A program made the translations under genes and the position numbers. Of a stretch of DNA of 64,000 bases, positions 45,228 to 55,051 are shown piece after piece. Source of the stretch: Brevibacterium linens ATCC 9172 (GTDB lineage: Bacteria > Actinomycetota > Actinomycetes > Actinomycetales > Brevibacteriaceae); assembly GCF_900169165.1 (NCBI RefSeq), contig NZ_FXYY01000006.1, forward strand, positions 103,048-167,047, read 5' to 3'. The notes beneath the pieces were generated by a model. That model searched no databases and was not told the DNA's origin. It worked only from the letters and a program-made list of their open reading frames with translations. Numbering within the stretch: position 1 is the stretch's first letter; the number at the start of each line of letters is the position of its first letter.

Positions 45228-45601
45228 ATTCCGAACTCATCTCCGCTGTGGTGGGAGCGGTACTCGTCGCCTGGGCGGCCTATTCGGCCCTGCGGGCGAC
45301 ATGGTCGGCGACGAGGATGCGGCTTCTCGGCGGCCTCATCGCGGCGGCGGCGTTCGTGCTGCTGATCCGCCTGATCTCATCGTTCGGCGGTTGGACTGAC
45401 TGGTTCGTCTACGCCTGGCTGGCGGCCATGGTCGTCTGCGCCGCGGCCGTATTCCGCACTGTCCTGGTGTGGCCGGATCTGCCGCGGCGAGCAGCGGAGG
45501 CAAAGGCTCGCCGGGCCGAGGTCGCCACCATCGGAATCGAGAGCGTCCTGACACTGCTGATCGCCGGTGCACTCGTGATTCCGGGGCTCATGCTCGGGTG
45601 A
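45224..45601 (+). CDS. Small membrane protein coupled to the serine hydrolase
   Basis: A 125-residue protein with four hydrophobic helices (near 5-20, 30-50, 55-75 and 100-122) and a short basic stretch (RRAAEAKARRAEVA). No family is recognised. Its overlap with the serine hydrolase gene (ATGA) suggests the two work together. Such pairs of a hydrolase and a small membrane protein occur in the YbbK/penicillin-binding-like group, but I cannot place it further. Confidence 0.65.
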   Translation: MNSELISAVVGAVLVAWAAYSALRATWSATRMRLLGGLIAAAAFVLLIRLISSFGGWTDWFVYAWLAAMVVCAAAVFRTVLVWPDLPRRAAEAKARRAEVATIGIESVLTLLIAGALVIPGLMLG

Positions 45602-45685
45602 GCGCCCGCACTGCAGCACGAACTTTTCGCATTCAGTTCACCAAGCAGCGACCCACATGTCTTCGTTCGAGGTTAATTTCGTCGT

Positions 45686-45916
45686 ATGAGCCAGCCCGGA
45701 AACTCTCGTGTCAACTCGCGTCTGTGGCTGTTCGCAGGCATCGGCGCAGTCATCGGTGCAATCGCAGGGTTCCTCATGGGCGCACCGCTGACCATTCCGT
45801 TCTTGATCCTCGGCTTCACATTGGGTACGGGTCTCGGTTGGATCCTGCCTGTCGCGGATTCATCCGCCGCGGATTCCGCCGCCGAAGACAGACCCGGTCC
45901 CACTGACAACTCCTGA
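45686..45916 (+). CDS. Small membrane protein of unknown function
   Basis: A 76-residue protein with two hydrophobic helices (LWLFAGIGAVIGAIAGFLMG and IPFLILGFTLGTGLGWIL) and a Ser/Ala/Asp-rich tail. Gly-rich helices suggest close packing. No family is recognised. It is flanked by the preceding operon and the convergent Rieske gene. No good ribosome site is visible, so support is moderate. Confidence 0.5.
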   Translation: MSQPGNSRVNSRLWLFAGIGAVIGAIAGFLMGAPLTIPFLILGFTLGTGLGWILPVADSSAADSAAEDRPGPTDNS

Positions 45917-45982
45917 GGTTCGTGCGCCTGAGCCCGGGCCGGCGACTGTGCCCGGTCGGGTGCCTGAGGCCAGGCAGGCGCC

Positions 45983-46441
45983 CTACTTGCCCTTGACGGT
46001 CAGCGTGCCGCCGCTTTCGGAGACCTCGTACTTCGGCAGCGGCTCCTCGGCCGGACCGGAGATCACCTCTCCGGTGGTCACCGAGAAGTTCGAGGAATGG
46101 CACGGGCAGATGATGGCCTCCTCGGTGATGCGAGTGACCTGGCAGCCCTGGTGGGTGCACACCGATGAGAATGCGAAGAACTCGCCCTCCTTCGGCTGAG
46201 TGATCACGTAGGTGTCCTCGATGACGGTGCCGGATCCCACGGGCACGTCTGAGGCCGACAGGCTCGAGTCCTTGGTCGGCTCCGCATCCTCGTCGGACGA
46301 ACACGCCGAGGTGGCCGCCACCGAGCCGCCGATGACCGCCACCGTTCCGGCCACGCCCGCTGTCTTCATCACACGTCGTCGGGTCGGATCCGCCGTTGCG
46401 GTCGATTCGACTTCGGCGGGGCTGCTCGGGGTCGTCGTCAT
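45983..46441 (-). CDS. Rieske 2Fe-2S protein with Tat-type lipoprotein signal
   Basis: A 152-residue exported iron-sulfur protein. The Tat-like signal RRRVMKTAGVAGTVAVIGGS ends in a lipobox ATSAC (Cys47), so it is probably a lipid-anchored, folded substrate. The cluster ligands are CTH (C95, H97) and CPCH (C112, H115) in CTHQGC and CPCHSSNFS. The ATG at 46441 follows AAGGAG. A soluble arsenite-oxidase-type or QcrA-independent Rieske protein is likely. No partner oxidoreductase is adjacent; the molybdopterin oxidoreductase at 58426 is far away. Confidence 0.9.
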   Translation of the reverse strand: MTTTPSSPAEVESTATADPTRRRVMKTAGVAGTVAVIGGSVAATSACSSDEDAEPTKDSSLSASDVPVGSGTVIEDTYVITQPKEGEFFAFSSVCTHQGCQVTRITEEAIICPCHSSNFSVTTGEVISGPAEEPLPKYEVSESGGTLTVKGK

Positions 46442-46656
46442 CGGAATCTGCTCCTTCTCGCGGGTGCGCACAATCCGCCATGCCGCCAACAGACATGGAC
46501 TCGTAAGTTCCAGCGTACAATCGCAGTCGGTTCACCGCCTGCAGGTACCTGTCAGGATCGAATGGCACCAGACCGGTCCTCGGACGATCGGGGCGGCGAT
46601 GGGTGCGGTGGGCCGCCTCGGCGAGGGACGATTTCAACCGGAAAAGGGGCGCGGCA

Positions 46657-47867
46657 GTGGCCGACGAGACGGCAGCACACCAGCGGCGCCCGGATCCGCG
46701 CATCGCGACGGGATGGGGCCTGGCCGCCTCGGTGTACGTATTCACCGTCGTCATGATGGGCACCACGATGCCCACGCCCCTCTACCCGCTCTATGAGGAG
46801 CGGTTCGGGTTCGGCACCGCATTCACCACTCAGCTCTTCGCAATCTACGTGGTCGGGGTCATCGGCGCGCTCGTCCTCTTCGGTCGCCTCTCCGACGGAC
46901 TGGGTAGACGGCCGGTGCTCAGCCTCGGGGTGATCTTCTCGATCGCCTCGGCGGTGCTCTTCCTCATCGGATCCCACATCGGCCTGCTGCTGACCGGCCG
47001 AGTCCTGTCCGGTCTGGCCGCGGGGATCTTCACGTCGACCGCCACCGTCACCGTGCTCGAGAACGCGCCCGCCGGGCGCGAACGACTCGCCGGATCCTTG
47101 GCCACGGCGGCGAATATAGGCGGCCTCGGACTCGGGATCCTGTCGTCCGGACTGCTCGCCCGCTTCGCCCCCGCTCCCCTGCTCACGCCGTTCCTCGTCA
47201 ACGCGCTCATGCTCGCCATCGCCGGGTTCGCGCTCATGCTCGTGCGGGACCGCACGCGGGGCGGGGCAACCTCCGTCCGGTTGCAGCTGCCGGGGATTCC
47301 CGCCTCGGCGAGGCACATGTTCCTAGCCGCCTCACCTGGGGCGATCACCGGCTTCGCGGTGTGCGGGCTGTATTCGGCGATCGCGCCGAGCTTCATCGGT
47401 CAGACCCTGCACGTGACGTCGACCGCGGTCACCGGTGCTGTTGTGTTCCTTCTCTTCGGCGCCTCGGCGACGGCGCAGGTGCTGCTGCGCGGGTTCAGCG
47501 ACCGTCGACTCATCGTCGGCGGGACCGTGACCATGATCGTGAGCATGGGTGCTCTCGTCTTCGCACTCATGGCGGGGTCGCTGCCGGTGCTCATCGCCTC
47601 CGCAGCGTTGGCCGGTGCCGGGCAGGGGCTCGTGTTCATGACCGGGATGCGCGCGATCATCGCGGTGACCGCGCCCGAGCACCGCACCGAGGCAACCACC
47701 TCGTACTTCATCCTCGCGTACGTGTTCATATCTCGGTGCCGGCGATCGGTGCCGGATTCCTCGCCGCCGAGGTGGGACTGGCGAATGCGACCGTCATCTT
47801 CGCCGTCGCAGTGGCCGTGGTGTGCGTGTTTGGACTCGTCGCGGCACGGAGGTTCGCGGGCCGTTAG
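46657..47867 (+). pseudogene. MFS transporter with frameshift near 47730
   Basis: A drug-exporter-type MFS gene of about 402 codons interrupted by a frameshift. The first frame encodes 11 helices' worth of sequence (TTMPTPLYPLYEERFGFGTA, FGRLSDGLGRRPVLSLGV) up to SYFILAYVFIS near 47730. After that the homologous reading continues two bases out of frame as VPAIGAGFLAAEVGLANATV and ends at 47867. TTCATATCTCGG in place of the expected TTCATCTCGG indicates two extra bases, AT. The start is GTG at 46657 after AAGGGG. It is either a true recent pseudogene or a sequencing error. As read, the protein would lose its last helix. Confidence 0.75.
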
Positions 47868-47944
47868 GTGGAGGGCCTCCGGGTGCTGGGGTGTCTGAGC
47901 CAGGTCCCTGGACCGTCGGGTGACGGGTAGCTGGACTGGCGAGG

Positions 47945-48007
47945 CCGTTGGGGCCGTTGGGCCTGTTGGGCCTGTTGGGGCCGTTGGGCCTGTTGGGCCT
48001 GTTGGTG
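47945..48007. repeat. 9-bp tandem repeat C(C/T)GTTGGG(C/G), seven units, G-quadruplex motif
   Basis: Seven consecutive 9-base units run from 47945 to 48007. The plus strand has regularly spaced runs of three or four Gs separated by 5-6 bases, which meets the usual G3+N1-7 rule for a G-quadruplex. It lies just past the frameshifted transporter gene and upstream of recQ. Confidence 0.75.
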
Positions 48008-48118
48008 CCGGGTTCGCACGGAGCAGCGCGGCGGACGTCGGCCAGAGGCCTGATTTCCGGAGATCTGCCTCCCCGCTCCCGAGAAATGGTCACTTTCGGA
48101 TAGTCCCCGGAAAATGTA

Positions 48119-48165
48119 GGTCATCATCGGATACTTTCAGCGCTTCGAAGTATCCGATGGTGACC
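48119..48165. repeat. Palindrome family 2, second intact copy
   Basis: The left arm GGTCATCATCGGATACTT (48119-48136) and the right arm AAGTATCCGATGGTGACC (48148-48165) match in 17 of 18 positions around TCAGCGCTTCG. The sequence is nearly the same as the element at 23668-23720. Confidence 0.75.
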
Positions 48166-48317
48166 CATATTTCTCGGCTGGTCCCATCTCCGCTCTCCCA
48201 CACCTCGACTTGTCGCACCGGGACCTCGGTTTGTTTCCTCTGAGGTCTCAAACCCCTTCTCCGTAGTCCCGTCTCCGATGGAGGTTCGGGTCAGTGACGT
48301 GAACTAGGGTGGGTGCC

Positions 48318-50153
<1,836 letters not shown>

Positions 50154-50183
50154 ACGTCGTCAGCCCTCCTCACCTCCCATTTG

Positions 50184-50239
50184 CTACCTGACGGCGGCCC
50201 AGCAACCTGGCGCGAGGTTGCTGGGCCGCCGTCAGGTAG
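50184..50239. repeat. Palindrome family 1, copy 1 (perfect 25-bp arms)
   Basis: The arms 50184-50208 and 50215-50239 are exact reverse complements with a 6-base loop, GGCGCG. The arm starts CTACCTGACGGCGGCCCAGC. It lies between recQ and kynU. Related elements occur at 51606-51661 and 52468-52527. Confidence 0.85.
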
Positions 50240-50303
50240 TTCTGAGGCGGTAGCCTGGAATGCAGACGAACCCACCGGTTCCCTCACCACGTGGAAGGCG
50301 ACG

Positions 50304-51605
50304 ATGACGACCCCTGACCGGACAGCCACCTCGGCGAATCCAACAGCAATCACCCGCGCGGACTGCGAACAACGCGATGCGAACGATCCCCTGCACGGCT
50401 TCCGCGAAGAGTTCCTGCTCCCGGAAGGCACGATCTACCTCGACGGGAACTCGCTCGGCCCGCGGACAAAAGGAGCCGCAGACCGCGCCCAGGAAGTCAT
50501 CACCGACGAATGGGGCACCGGCCTCATCGGTTCATGGAACACCGCCGGCTGGTGGGACCTGCCCGCGAAGCTGGGTGAGAAGGTCGCCGGGCTAGTCGGC
50601 GGCGGGGCCGGGTCGACCGTCGTCACGGACACCACGTCGATCAACCTGTTCAAGGCCGCCTCGGCGGCGCTGAAGATGCAGGCCGAGGACTCCCCGAACC
50701 GGCGGGTCATCCTCACCCAGCGGGAGAACTTCCCCTCCGATATCTACATGCTTCAAGGTTTGGCCGAGCAGCTCGGCGACGGATACGAAGTCCGCCTCGT
50801 CGACGATGAGGAGGTCACCGCAGGATTCCCGACCACGATGTCCGACGAGGTGGCCCTCGTCGTCCTCACCCATGTCAACTACCGGACCGGTCGGCTCTTC
50901 GATATGGGCACGACCACCTCGGCGATCCAATCCGGCGGAGCCATGGTCATCTGGGATCTGTGCCATTCGGCCGGTGCTCTGCCGATCGATCTGGCCGGAA
51001 CCGGTGCGGACATGGCGATCGGCTGCACGTACAAGTTCCTCAACGGCGGACCCGGCTCTCCCGCGTTCATCTGGGTCGCCGAGGCGCTGCAGAACCGATT
51101 CAGCCAACCTCTGTCGGGGTGGTGGTCGCATGCGCAGCCCTTCGATATGGCTCCGGACTATCGGCCGGCCGACGGTATCCGCCGGTACCTCACGGGCACG
51201 CAGGGAATCCTGTCGATGTCCGTGGCCGAGCTCGGCCTCGACATCCACTCGCGGGCGGACATGGAACAGGTCCGGGAGAAATCCCTGGCGCTGTCGGACC
51301 TGTTCATCGACCTCGTCGATGAGCGTGTGGCCGATCACCCGGTCGAGGTCGTCACCCCACGTGAGCACGCCCATCGCGGATCCCAGGTCTCGATCCGGCA
51401 TCCGGAGGGGTTTGCGGTGATGAGCGCGCTCATCGAACGCGGAATCATCGGCGACTACCGCGAGCCGGAGGTGCTGCGGTTCGGACTGACTCCGCTCTAC
51501 ATCGGGTTCACCGAGGTGTGGGACACCGTCGAGGCCCTGCGCGACATCCTCGACAACCGGCTCTGGGACACCCCGGCGCACAAGGTCCGCGGCGCCGTCA
51601 CCTGA
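50304..51605 (+). CDS. kynU: Kynureninase
   Basis: A 433-residue PLP enzyme that cleaves L-kynurenine to anthranilate and alanine. The PLP-binding lysine is K244 in GCTYKFLNGGPGSP. YLDGNSLGPR at the N-terminus, the aspartate in IWDLCHSAGALP and the RFGLTPLYIGFTEV segment are typical. GGAAGG precedes the ATG. The frame stays open upstream through a palindrome, which is not coding. No other tryptophan-degradation gene is nearby. The gene is bracketed by two same-orientation palindromes of family 1. Confidence 0.95.
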   Translation: MTTPDRTATSANPTAITRADCEQRDANDPLHGFREEFLLPEGTIYLDGNSLGPRTKGAADRAQEVITDEWGTGLIGSWNTAGWWDLPAKLGEKVAGLVGGGAGSTVVTDTTSINLFKAASAALKMQAEDSPNRRVILTQRENFPSDIYMLQGLAEQLGDGYEVRLVDDEEVTAGFPTTMSDEVALVVLTHVNYRTGRLFDMGTTTSAIQSGGAMVIWDLCHSAGALPIDLAGTGADMAIGCTYKFLNGGPGSPAFIWVAEALQNRFSQPLSGWWSHAQPFDMAPDYRPADGIRRYLTGTQGILSMSVAELGLDIHSRADMEQVREKSLALSDLFIDLVDERVADHPVEVVTPREHAHRGSQVSIRHPEGFAVMSALIERGIIGDYREPEVLRFGLTPLYIGFTEVWDTVEALRDILDNRLWDTPAHKVRGAVT

Positions 51606-51661
51606 TTGCTACCCGACGGCAGCGCAGCAACCTGGCGCCAGGTATCTGGGCCGCCGTCACC
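51606..51661. repeat. Palindrome family 1, copy 2 (imperfect)
   Basis: It starts one base after the kynU stop codon with TTGCTACCCGACGGCAGCGC. The centre is the perfect palindrome ACCTGGCGCCAGGT (51630-51643), and the right arm is CTGGGCCGCCGTCACC. It has the same orientation as copy 1. Confidence 0.75.
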
Positions 51662-51680
51662 GGCGTTGGAGCATGGCTGC

Positions 51681-52445
51681 TCAGGTGTCCGGAGCCGCAG
51701 AGGTTTCGACAGAGGTTTCGATGACCTCGGCGTTGACTCCGAAGTACGGTTCACCCGCCTCATTTCGCGGGCGGCTGGCGGCAAGCGTCTTGAGCAGATT
51801 GCTGCCCCGCTCCCCAGTGATCGGGTCGAGATCGAGGATGGCACACCGCGCAATCGGATCTCCGATCCGCACACGCAGAGCGCCGACGTCCGGCACGTTC
51901 ACCGTCACATCCCGGCCTCGCCATGTCTCTTCGATGAAGGGTTCGTCCGCGTCGAGAACGAGGGTGGCACGGAAGCGGGCGGTCTCATCAAGCAGCTCGT
52001 GGTGACCGGACCGATCGGCGAGTTCTCGTATCGAAGCAGTCGTGACGATCGACAGGCCAGCTCCGTAGATCACATCTCCACGACGTGCGCGGGCCAGTCG
52101 CACCGGCTTTCCCAGCCACTCGGAGGCGAGCTGCGAATGCGGACCGTCGGTGAGTTCGAGGTCGACCGGTCGCTTCCAGTAAGAGCAGGTCAGGCGCTCA
52201 CCCTGCCCGACTGACACTCCAGAGGCAGAGCGCCCGTCGGGCAAGGTGATCGTCAGTGTGTCGTCGACGAGGGAGGTGGTCATGCGAATGAGCCGTGGGT
52301 TCTGCACGGTCTTGAGCACCTGTCGTCGTTCGACATCGACGAAGCAGAACTCACGATCGCCGATCGGGCCGTGAGCGTCGACGGCTGCTCCAGGTCGGGC
52401 CTCGTGTCGTGTGCCTTTGACGTGGGCGAAACCGAGCGATGGCAC
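51681..52445 (-). CDS. MOSC domain protein
   Basis: A 254-residue protein with an N-terminal beta-barrel (MOSC_N) region and a C-terminal MOSC domain. The conserved Cys that may hold a molybdenum or sulfur is in PIARCAILDLDPITG. DADEPFIEETWRG and GERGSNLLKTLA fit the family. The start is GTG at 52445; the frame is open further but upstream residues are encoded by a palindrome. Unlike the fusion at 28661-30577 it carries no reductase or ferredoxin part. Function is unknown. Confidence 0.75.
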   Translation of the reverse strand: MPSLGFAHVKGTRHEARPGAAVDAHGPIGDREFCFVDVERRQVLKTVQNPRLIRMTTSLVDDTLTITLPDGRSASGVSVGQGERLTCSYWKRPVDLELTDGPHSQLASEWLGKPVRLARARRGDVIYGAGLSIVTTASIRELADRSGHHELLDETARFRATLVLDADEPFIEETWRGRDVTVNVPDVGALRVRIGDPIARCAILDLDPITGERGSNLLKTLAASRPRNEAGEPYFGVNAEVIETSVETSAAPDT

Positions 52446-52467
52446 ACTGAATTCCGACGCCAGCGTC

Positions 52468-52527
52468 GGTGACGGCGGCGCAGATACCTGGCGCCAGGTT
52501 GCTGCGCCCCCGTCAGGTAGTAATTGC
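52468..52527. repeat. Palindrome family 1, copy 3 (inverted)
   Basis: This copy is in the opposite orientation, with the central ACCTGGCGCCAGGT at 52486-52499 and outer arms GGTGACGGCGGCGCAG and CTGCGCCCCCGTCAGG. Its right end supplies the TGA stop (52513-52515) and the last codons of the exporter gene. Confidence 0.75.
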
Positions 52528-53856
52528 ATGGGGGTTGCGGCCTCCTGTGATGGCGTAGGCGCCGATGGCCACCGCTCCGATGGCCAGGACCGTGCCGCCG
52601 ATGATGACGGCTCCGGGAATCGTGGCGATCGTGCCGAGCACTCCCACGGTGACTCCGGAGAAGGTCTGCATCCCCGGCCCGAACGTCGCATAGGAGCCGA
52701 TGACGCGACCGCGGATCTCAGGCGGCGCTTCGAGTTGGATGATGGCCATCTCGGTCGACTCGGCCGTGATCTTCGAGACCCCGGCGATGACGAGCAGGAT
52801 GACCGCCACCCACAGGTGCGAGGTCAGGGCGAAGAGCAGTGCGCTCAGGCCCATCGCCGAGGCGGCCAGTGCCGCCGCAGCTGGGACGGCCCTGATCCAC
52901 CCGGTCGCCTCGAGCCCGAACCCGCCGAGCACTCCGCCGGCGCCCATGGCGAAGAGCAGCACACCGTAGGTGAAGTCGCTGTCTCCACCGACCGGATTGA
53001 GGATGTCGCCGAACACCGGCATCGCCGTCTGCAGCACCGCCCCGATCGTCGTCGAGGCGAGCGCCGCCAGCAGCAGCATGCCGACGATCGCACGATTGTG
53101 GCGGACATCGATGAGCACCCGCAGCGACTGGATGAGGGTCGTCCGCGCGGTGCGCACACCTCCGCTGCGCAGATGTCCGGTGAAAGGGGTGCGGATGAGG
53201 AAGATCGTCAGCGGCAGGTAGAAGAGGATGTTGATGAAGATGCCCCATGTGGCGCCGACCCCGAGCAGCAGGGCGGAACCGACGACGGGACCGAAGAGGA
53301 TGCCGAGGCTGCGGAAGGTCGCGTTGAGGCGGACCGCGCTCGGCAGCTCTTTCCGATCGACGAAGTCATGGAGCATCATCTGTTCGGCCGGGCCCCACAG
53401 ACAACCGGCGAGTCCGTGGATGACGAGCAGCACGCAGGCCTGCCACAGCTGCAGGGAGTCGGTGAGGAAGAGGATCCCCCAGCACAGGGACACGACCATG
53501 AACATGATCTGCCCGATCTGGATGAGGCGGCGGCAGTCGAAACGTTCGGCCAGGGATCCCGCATAGACGGACAGCAGCAGGAACGGCAGCCAATGGCTGA
53601 TGAGCTGGAACCCGACGAGCGCCGGGGATTCGAACTTCTGCCACAGCACCCAGTAGGTGATGACGTGCTCGATGTTGTCGCCCATCATCGCCGTACCCGA
53701 CCCGACCAGATAGGGCGCAGTCTTCCAGCTGCGCAGGACGCTGAAACGGCGCGGACCCGCGGCACTGCCGCCACCCGCTCTGCCCGCGCCCGCTCTGCCC
53801 GCGCCAACCTTGCCGACGCCCACCTCGTCGCCGGAGATCTCGGAGGAATCGCTCAC
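52513..53856 (-). CDS. MFS exporter (EntS-like, MFS_3 group)
   Basis: A 447-residue transporter of the enterobactin-exporter-like MFS group. About 12 helices are visible, with SVYAGSLAERFDCRRLIQIG between helices 2 and 3 and a second-half SKITAESTEMAIIQLEAPPE motif. The first ~40 residues are Gly/Ala-rich and cytoplasmic. GTG at 53856 is chosen; the frame is open to 53940, but that would run into the promoter of the divergent hydrolase. The last two codons and the stop come from a family 1 palindrome. Substrate is unknown. Confidence 0.8.
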   Translation of the reverse strand: MSDSSEISGDEVGVGKVGAGRAGAGRAGGGSAAGPRRFSVLRSWKTAPYLVGSGTAMMGDNIEHVITYWVLWQKFESPALVGFQLISHWLPFLLLSVYAGSLAERFDCRRLIQIGQIMFMVVSLCWGILFLTDSLQLWQACVLLVIHGLAGCLWGPAEQMMLHDFVDRKELPSAVRLNATFRSLGILFGPVVGSALLLGVGATWGIFINILFYLPLTIFLIRTPFTGHLRSGGVRTARTTLIQSLRVLIDVRHNRAIVGMLLLAALASTTIGAVLQTAMPVFGDILNPVGGDSDFTYGVLLFAMGAGGVLGGFGLEATGWIRAVPAAAALAASAMGLSALLFALTSHLWVAVILLVIAGVSKITAESTEMAIIQLEAPPEIRGRVIGSYATFGPGMQTFSGVTVGVLGTIATIPGAVIIGGTVLAIGAVAIGAYAITGGRNPHAITT

Positions 53857-53925
53857 TCGCCTATTCTCACACCCGCAGAACAGACCGGCGCCGCGCTCTT
53901 GCCTGCTGGGATCGGAGCGAGGACA

Positions 53926-53950
53926 ATGATCCTTGATCAAGGAGGATCAT
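53926..53950 (+). promoter_or_regulatory. Dyad covering the ribosome site of the cysteine hydrolase gene
   Basis: ATGATCC (53926-53932) pairs with GGATCAT (53944-53950) around the palindrome TTGATCAA (53933-53940). The Shine-Dalgarno AAGGAGG (53939-53945) lies within it and the ATG begins at 53951. It may be a repressor site or an RNA hairpin that hides the ribosome site. Confidence 0.6.
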
Positions 53951-54520
53951 ATGCCCACCGCTCAGCCGCCGTCATCCACTCGTCCGAACTCCGCCCTCGT
54001 CGTCATCGACGTCCAGAACGGGGTGATGCAGGCCGGTTGGAACTCCGAGTCAGTCATCTCCACGATCTCCGATCTCGTCGACCGCGCCCGGAACACCGGC
54101 ACCGAGGTGGTCTGGGTCCGGCACAGCTCCGGTGAGCTGCCGCTCGATTCCCCGCAATGGCAGATCGTCGACACGCTCTCCCCCGCCGACGGCGAATCCA
54201 TCATCGAAAAGACCCACGGCAACACTTTCGAGGACACGGACTTCGAGGAGGTGCTCGCCGGCAAGGACGTCGGCCATCTCGTTGTCACCGGTGCCCAATC
54301 GGACGCCTGCATACGGTCGACGATCCACGGCGGCTTCGCCCGCGGTTATGACGTCACCCTCGTCACCGACGCCCACACCACCGAGGATCTCACCGAGTGG
54401 GGCGCTCCCCCTCCGGAGCAGGTCGTGTCCCACACGAACCTGTACTGGCAGTTCGAATCCGGTCCCGGCCGGCAGGCACGGGTCCAGGAGTCGAGCGAGG
54501 TCGACTTCGCCAGACCGTGA
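53951..54520 (+). CDS. Isochorismatase-family cysteine hydrolase
   Basis: A 189-residue hydrolase with the catalytic triad of the family: D20 in VVIDVQNG, K87 in IIEKTHGNTFEDTD and C120 in GAQSDACIRST, preceded by the usual cis-peptide VVTGAQ. Nicotinamidase, N-carbamoylsarcosine or isochorismate-type amidases share this fold; the substrate is not clear. It diverges from the exporter gene, with which it may share regulation. The ATG at 53951 has a strong AAGGAGG site. Confidence 0.87.
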   Translation: MPTAQPPSSTRPNSALVVIDVQNGVMQAGWNSESVISTISDLVDRARNTGTEVVWVRHSSGELPLDSPQWQIVDTLSPADGESIIEKTHGNTFEDTDFEEVLAGKDVGHLVVTGAQSDACIRSTIHGGFARGYDVTLVTDAHTTEDLTEWGAPPPEQVVSHTNLYWQFESGPGRQARVQESSEVDFARP

Positions 54521-54564
54521 TCGACCCCGCTCCTGCAACCCCGCAAGTCTGCCATCATTGAGGC

Positions 54565-54987
54565 ATGAGTGAAGACATCCGCAGCATCGAACTGACCCGC
54601 ATCTCCGAGAACCACTACCGCGCCACCGCCCCAAGCGGAGCGAGCATCGAATTCGGTCGCGGCGAGGGCCTCATGACCCCCGTCGAGCTGCTCCTGGCCG
54701 CCGTCGCCGGCTGCTCATCGATCGACGTCGACACCGTGACCAGCCGTCACACCGAACCGACGAAGTTCGACGTCGCCGCGACCGCGGACAAGATCGACGA
54801 AGACGGGGCTTCCCGTGTGGACAACGTCCACCTCGACTTCGATCTCGCGTTCCCCGACGACGAGGAGGGCCGGAAGGCCGATGCCCGCATCGAACGCCTC
54901 GTCGGGCTCTCCCACGACAAGTACTGCACGGTCTCCCGCACCGTCGAACACCCCACGAAGGTCGACTTCAGCATCCGTCGCGACTGA
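54565..54987 (+). CDS. OsmC family protein
   Basis: A 140-residue peroxiredoxin-like protein with the two redox cysteines C50 (AAVAGCSSIDV) and C121 (HDKYCTVSRTVE). OsmC/Ohr proteins reduce organic peroxides in the cytoplasm. The ATG lies 44 bases after the preceding stop codon, so the two genes may be co-transcribed. A second, different OsmC protein is encoded at 57813-58316. Confidence 0.88.
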   Translation: MSEDIRSIELTRISENHYRATAPSGASIEFGRGEGLMTPVELLLAAVAGCSSIDVDTVTSRHTEPTKFDVAATADKIDEDGASRVDNVHLDFDLAFPDDEEGRKADARIERLVGLSHDKYCTVSRTVEHPTKVDFSIRRD

Positions 54988-55051
54988 CGTCCCGATTCCG
55001 CGCGGCAGATCCTTCGCCGAGGCGGCCCGCCGTTCCTTGCAGACGTGATCG

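Larger units (their letters stand above)
47868..48317. other. Repeat-rich intergenic region before recQ
   Basis: This 450-base gap contains a 9-bp tandem array (47945-48007), a family 2 palindrome (48119-48165) with a decayed half copy at about 48085-48107, and the likely recQ promoter. No gene is supported here. Confidence 0.6.

Noticed and set aside
50181..50303. N-terminal extension of kynureninase
   Set aside because: The open frame runs through a perfect palindrome and adds a low-quality segment. ATG 50304 has a ribosome site and fits the family length.
53857..53940. Upstream start of the MFS exporter at 53940
   Set aside because: It would overlap the promoter dyad of the divergent hydrolase and add residues of poor quality. 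GTG 53856 is preferred.
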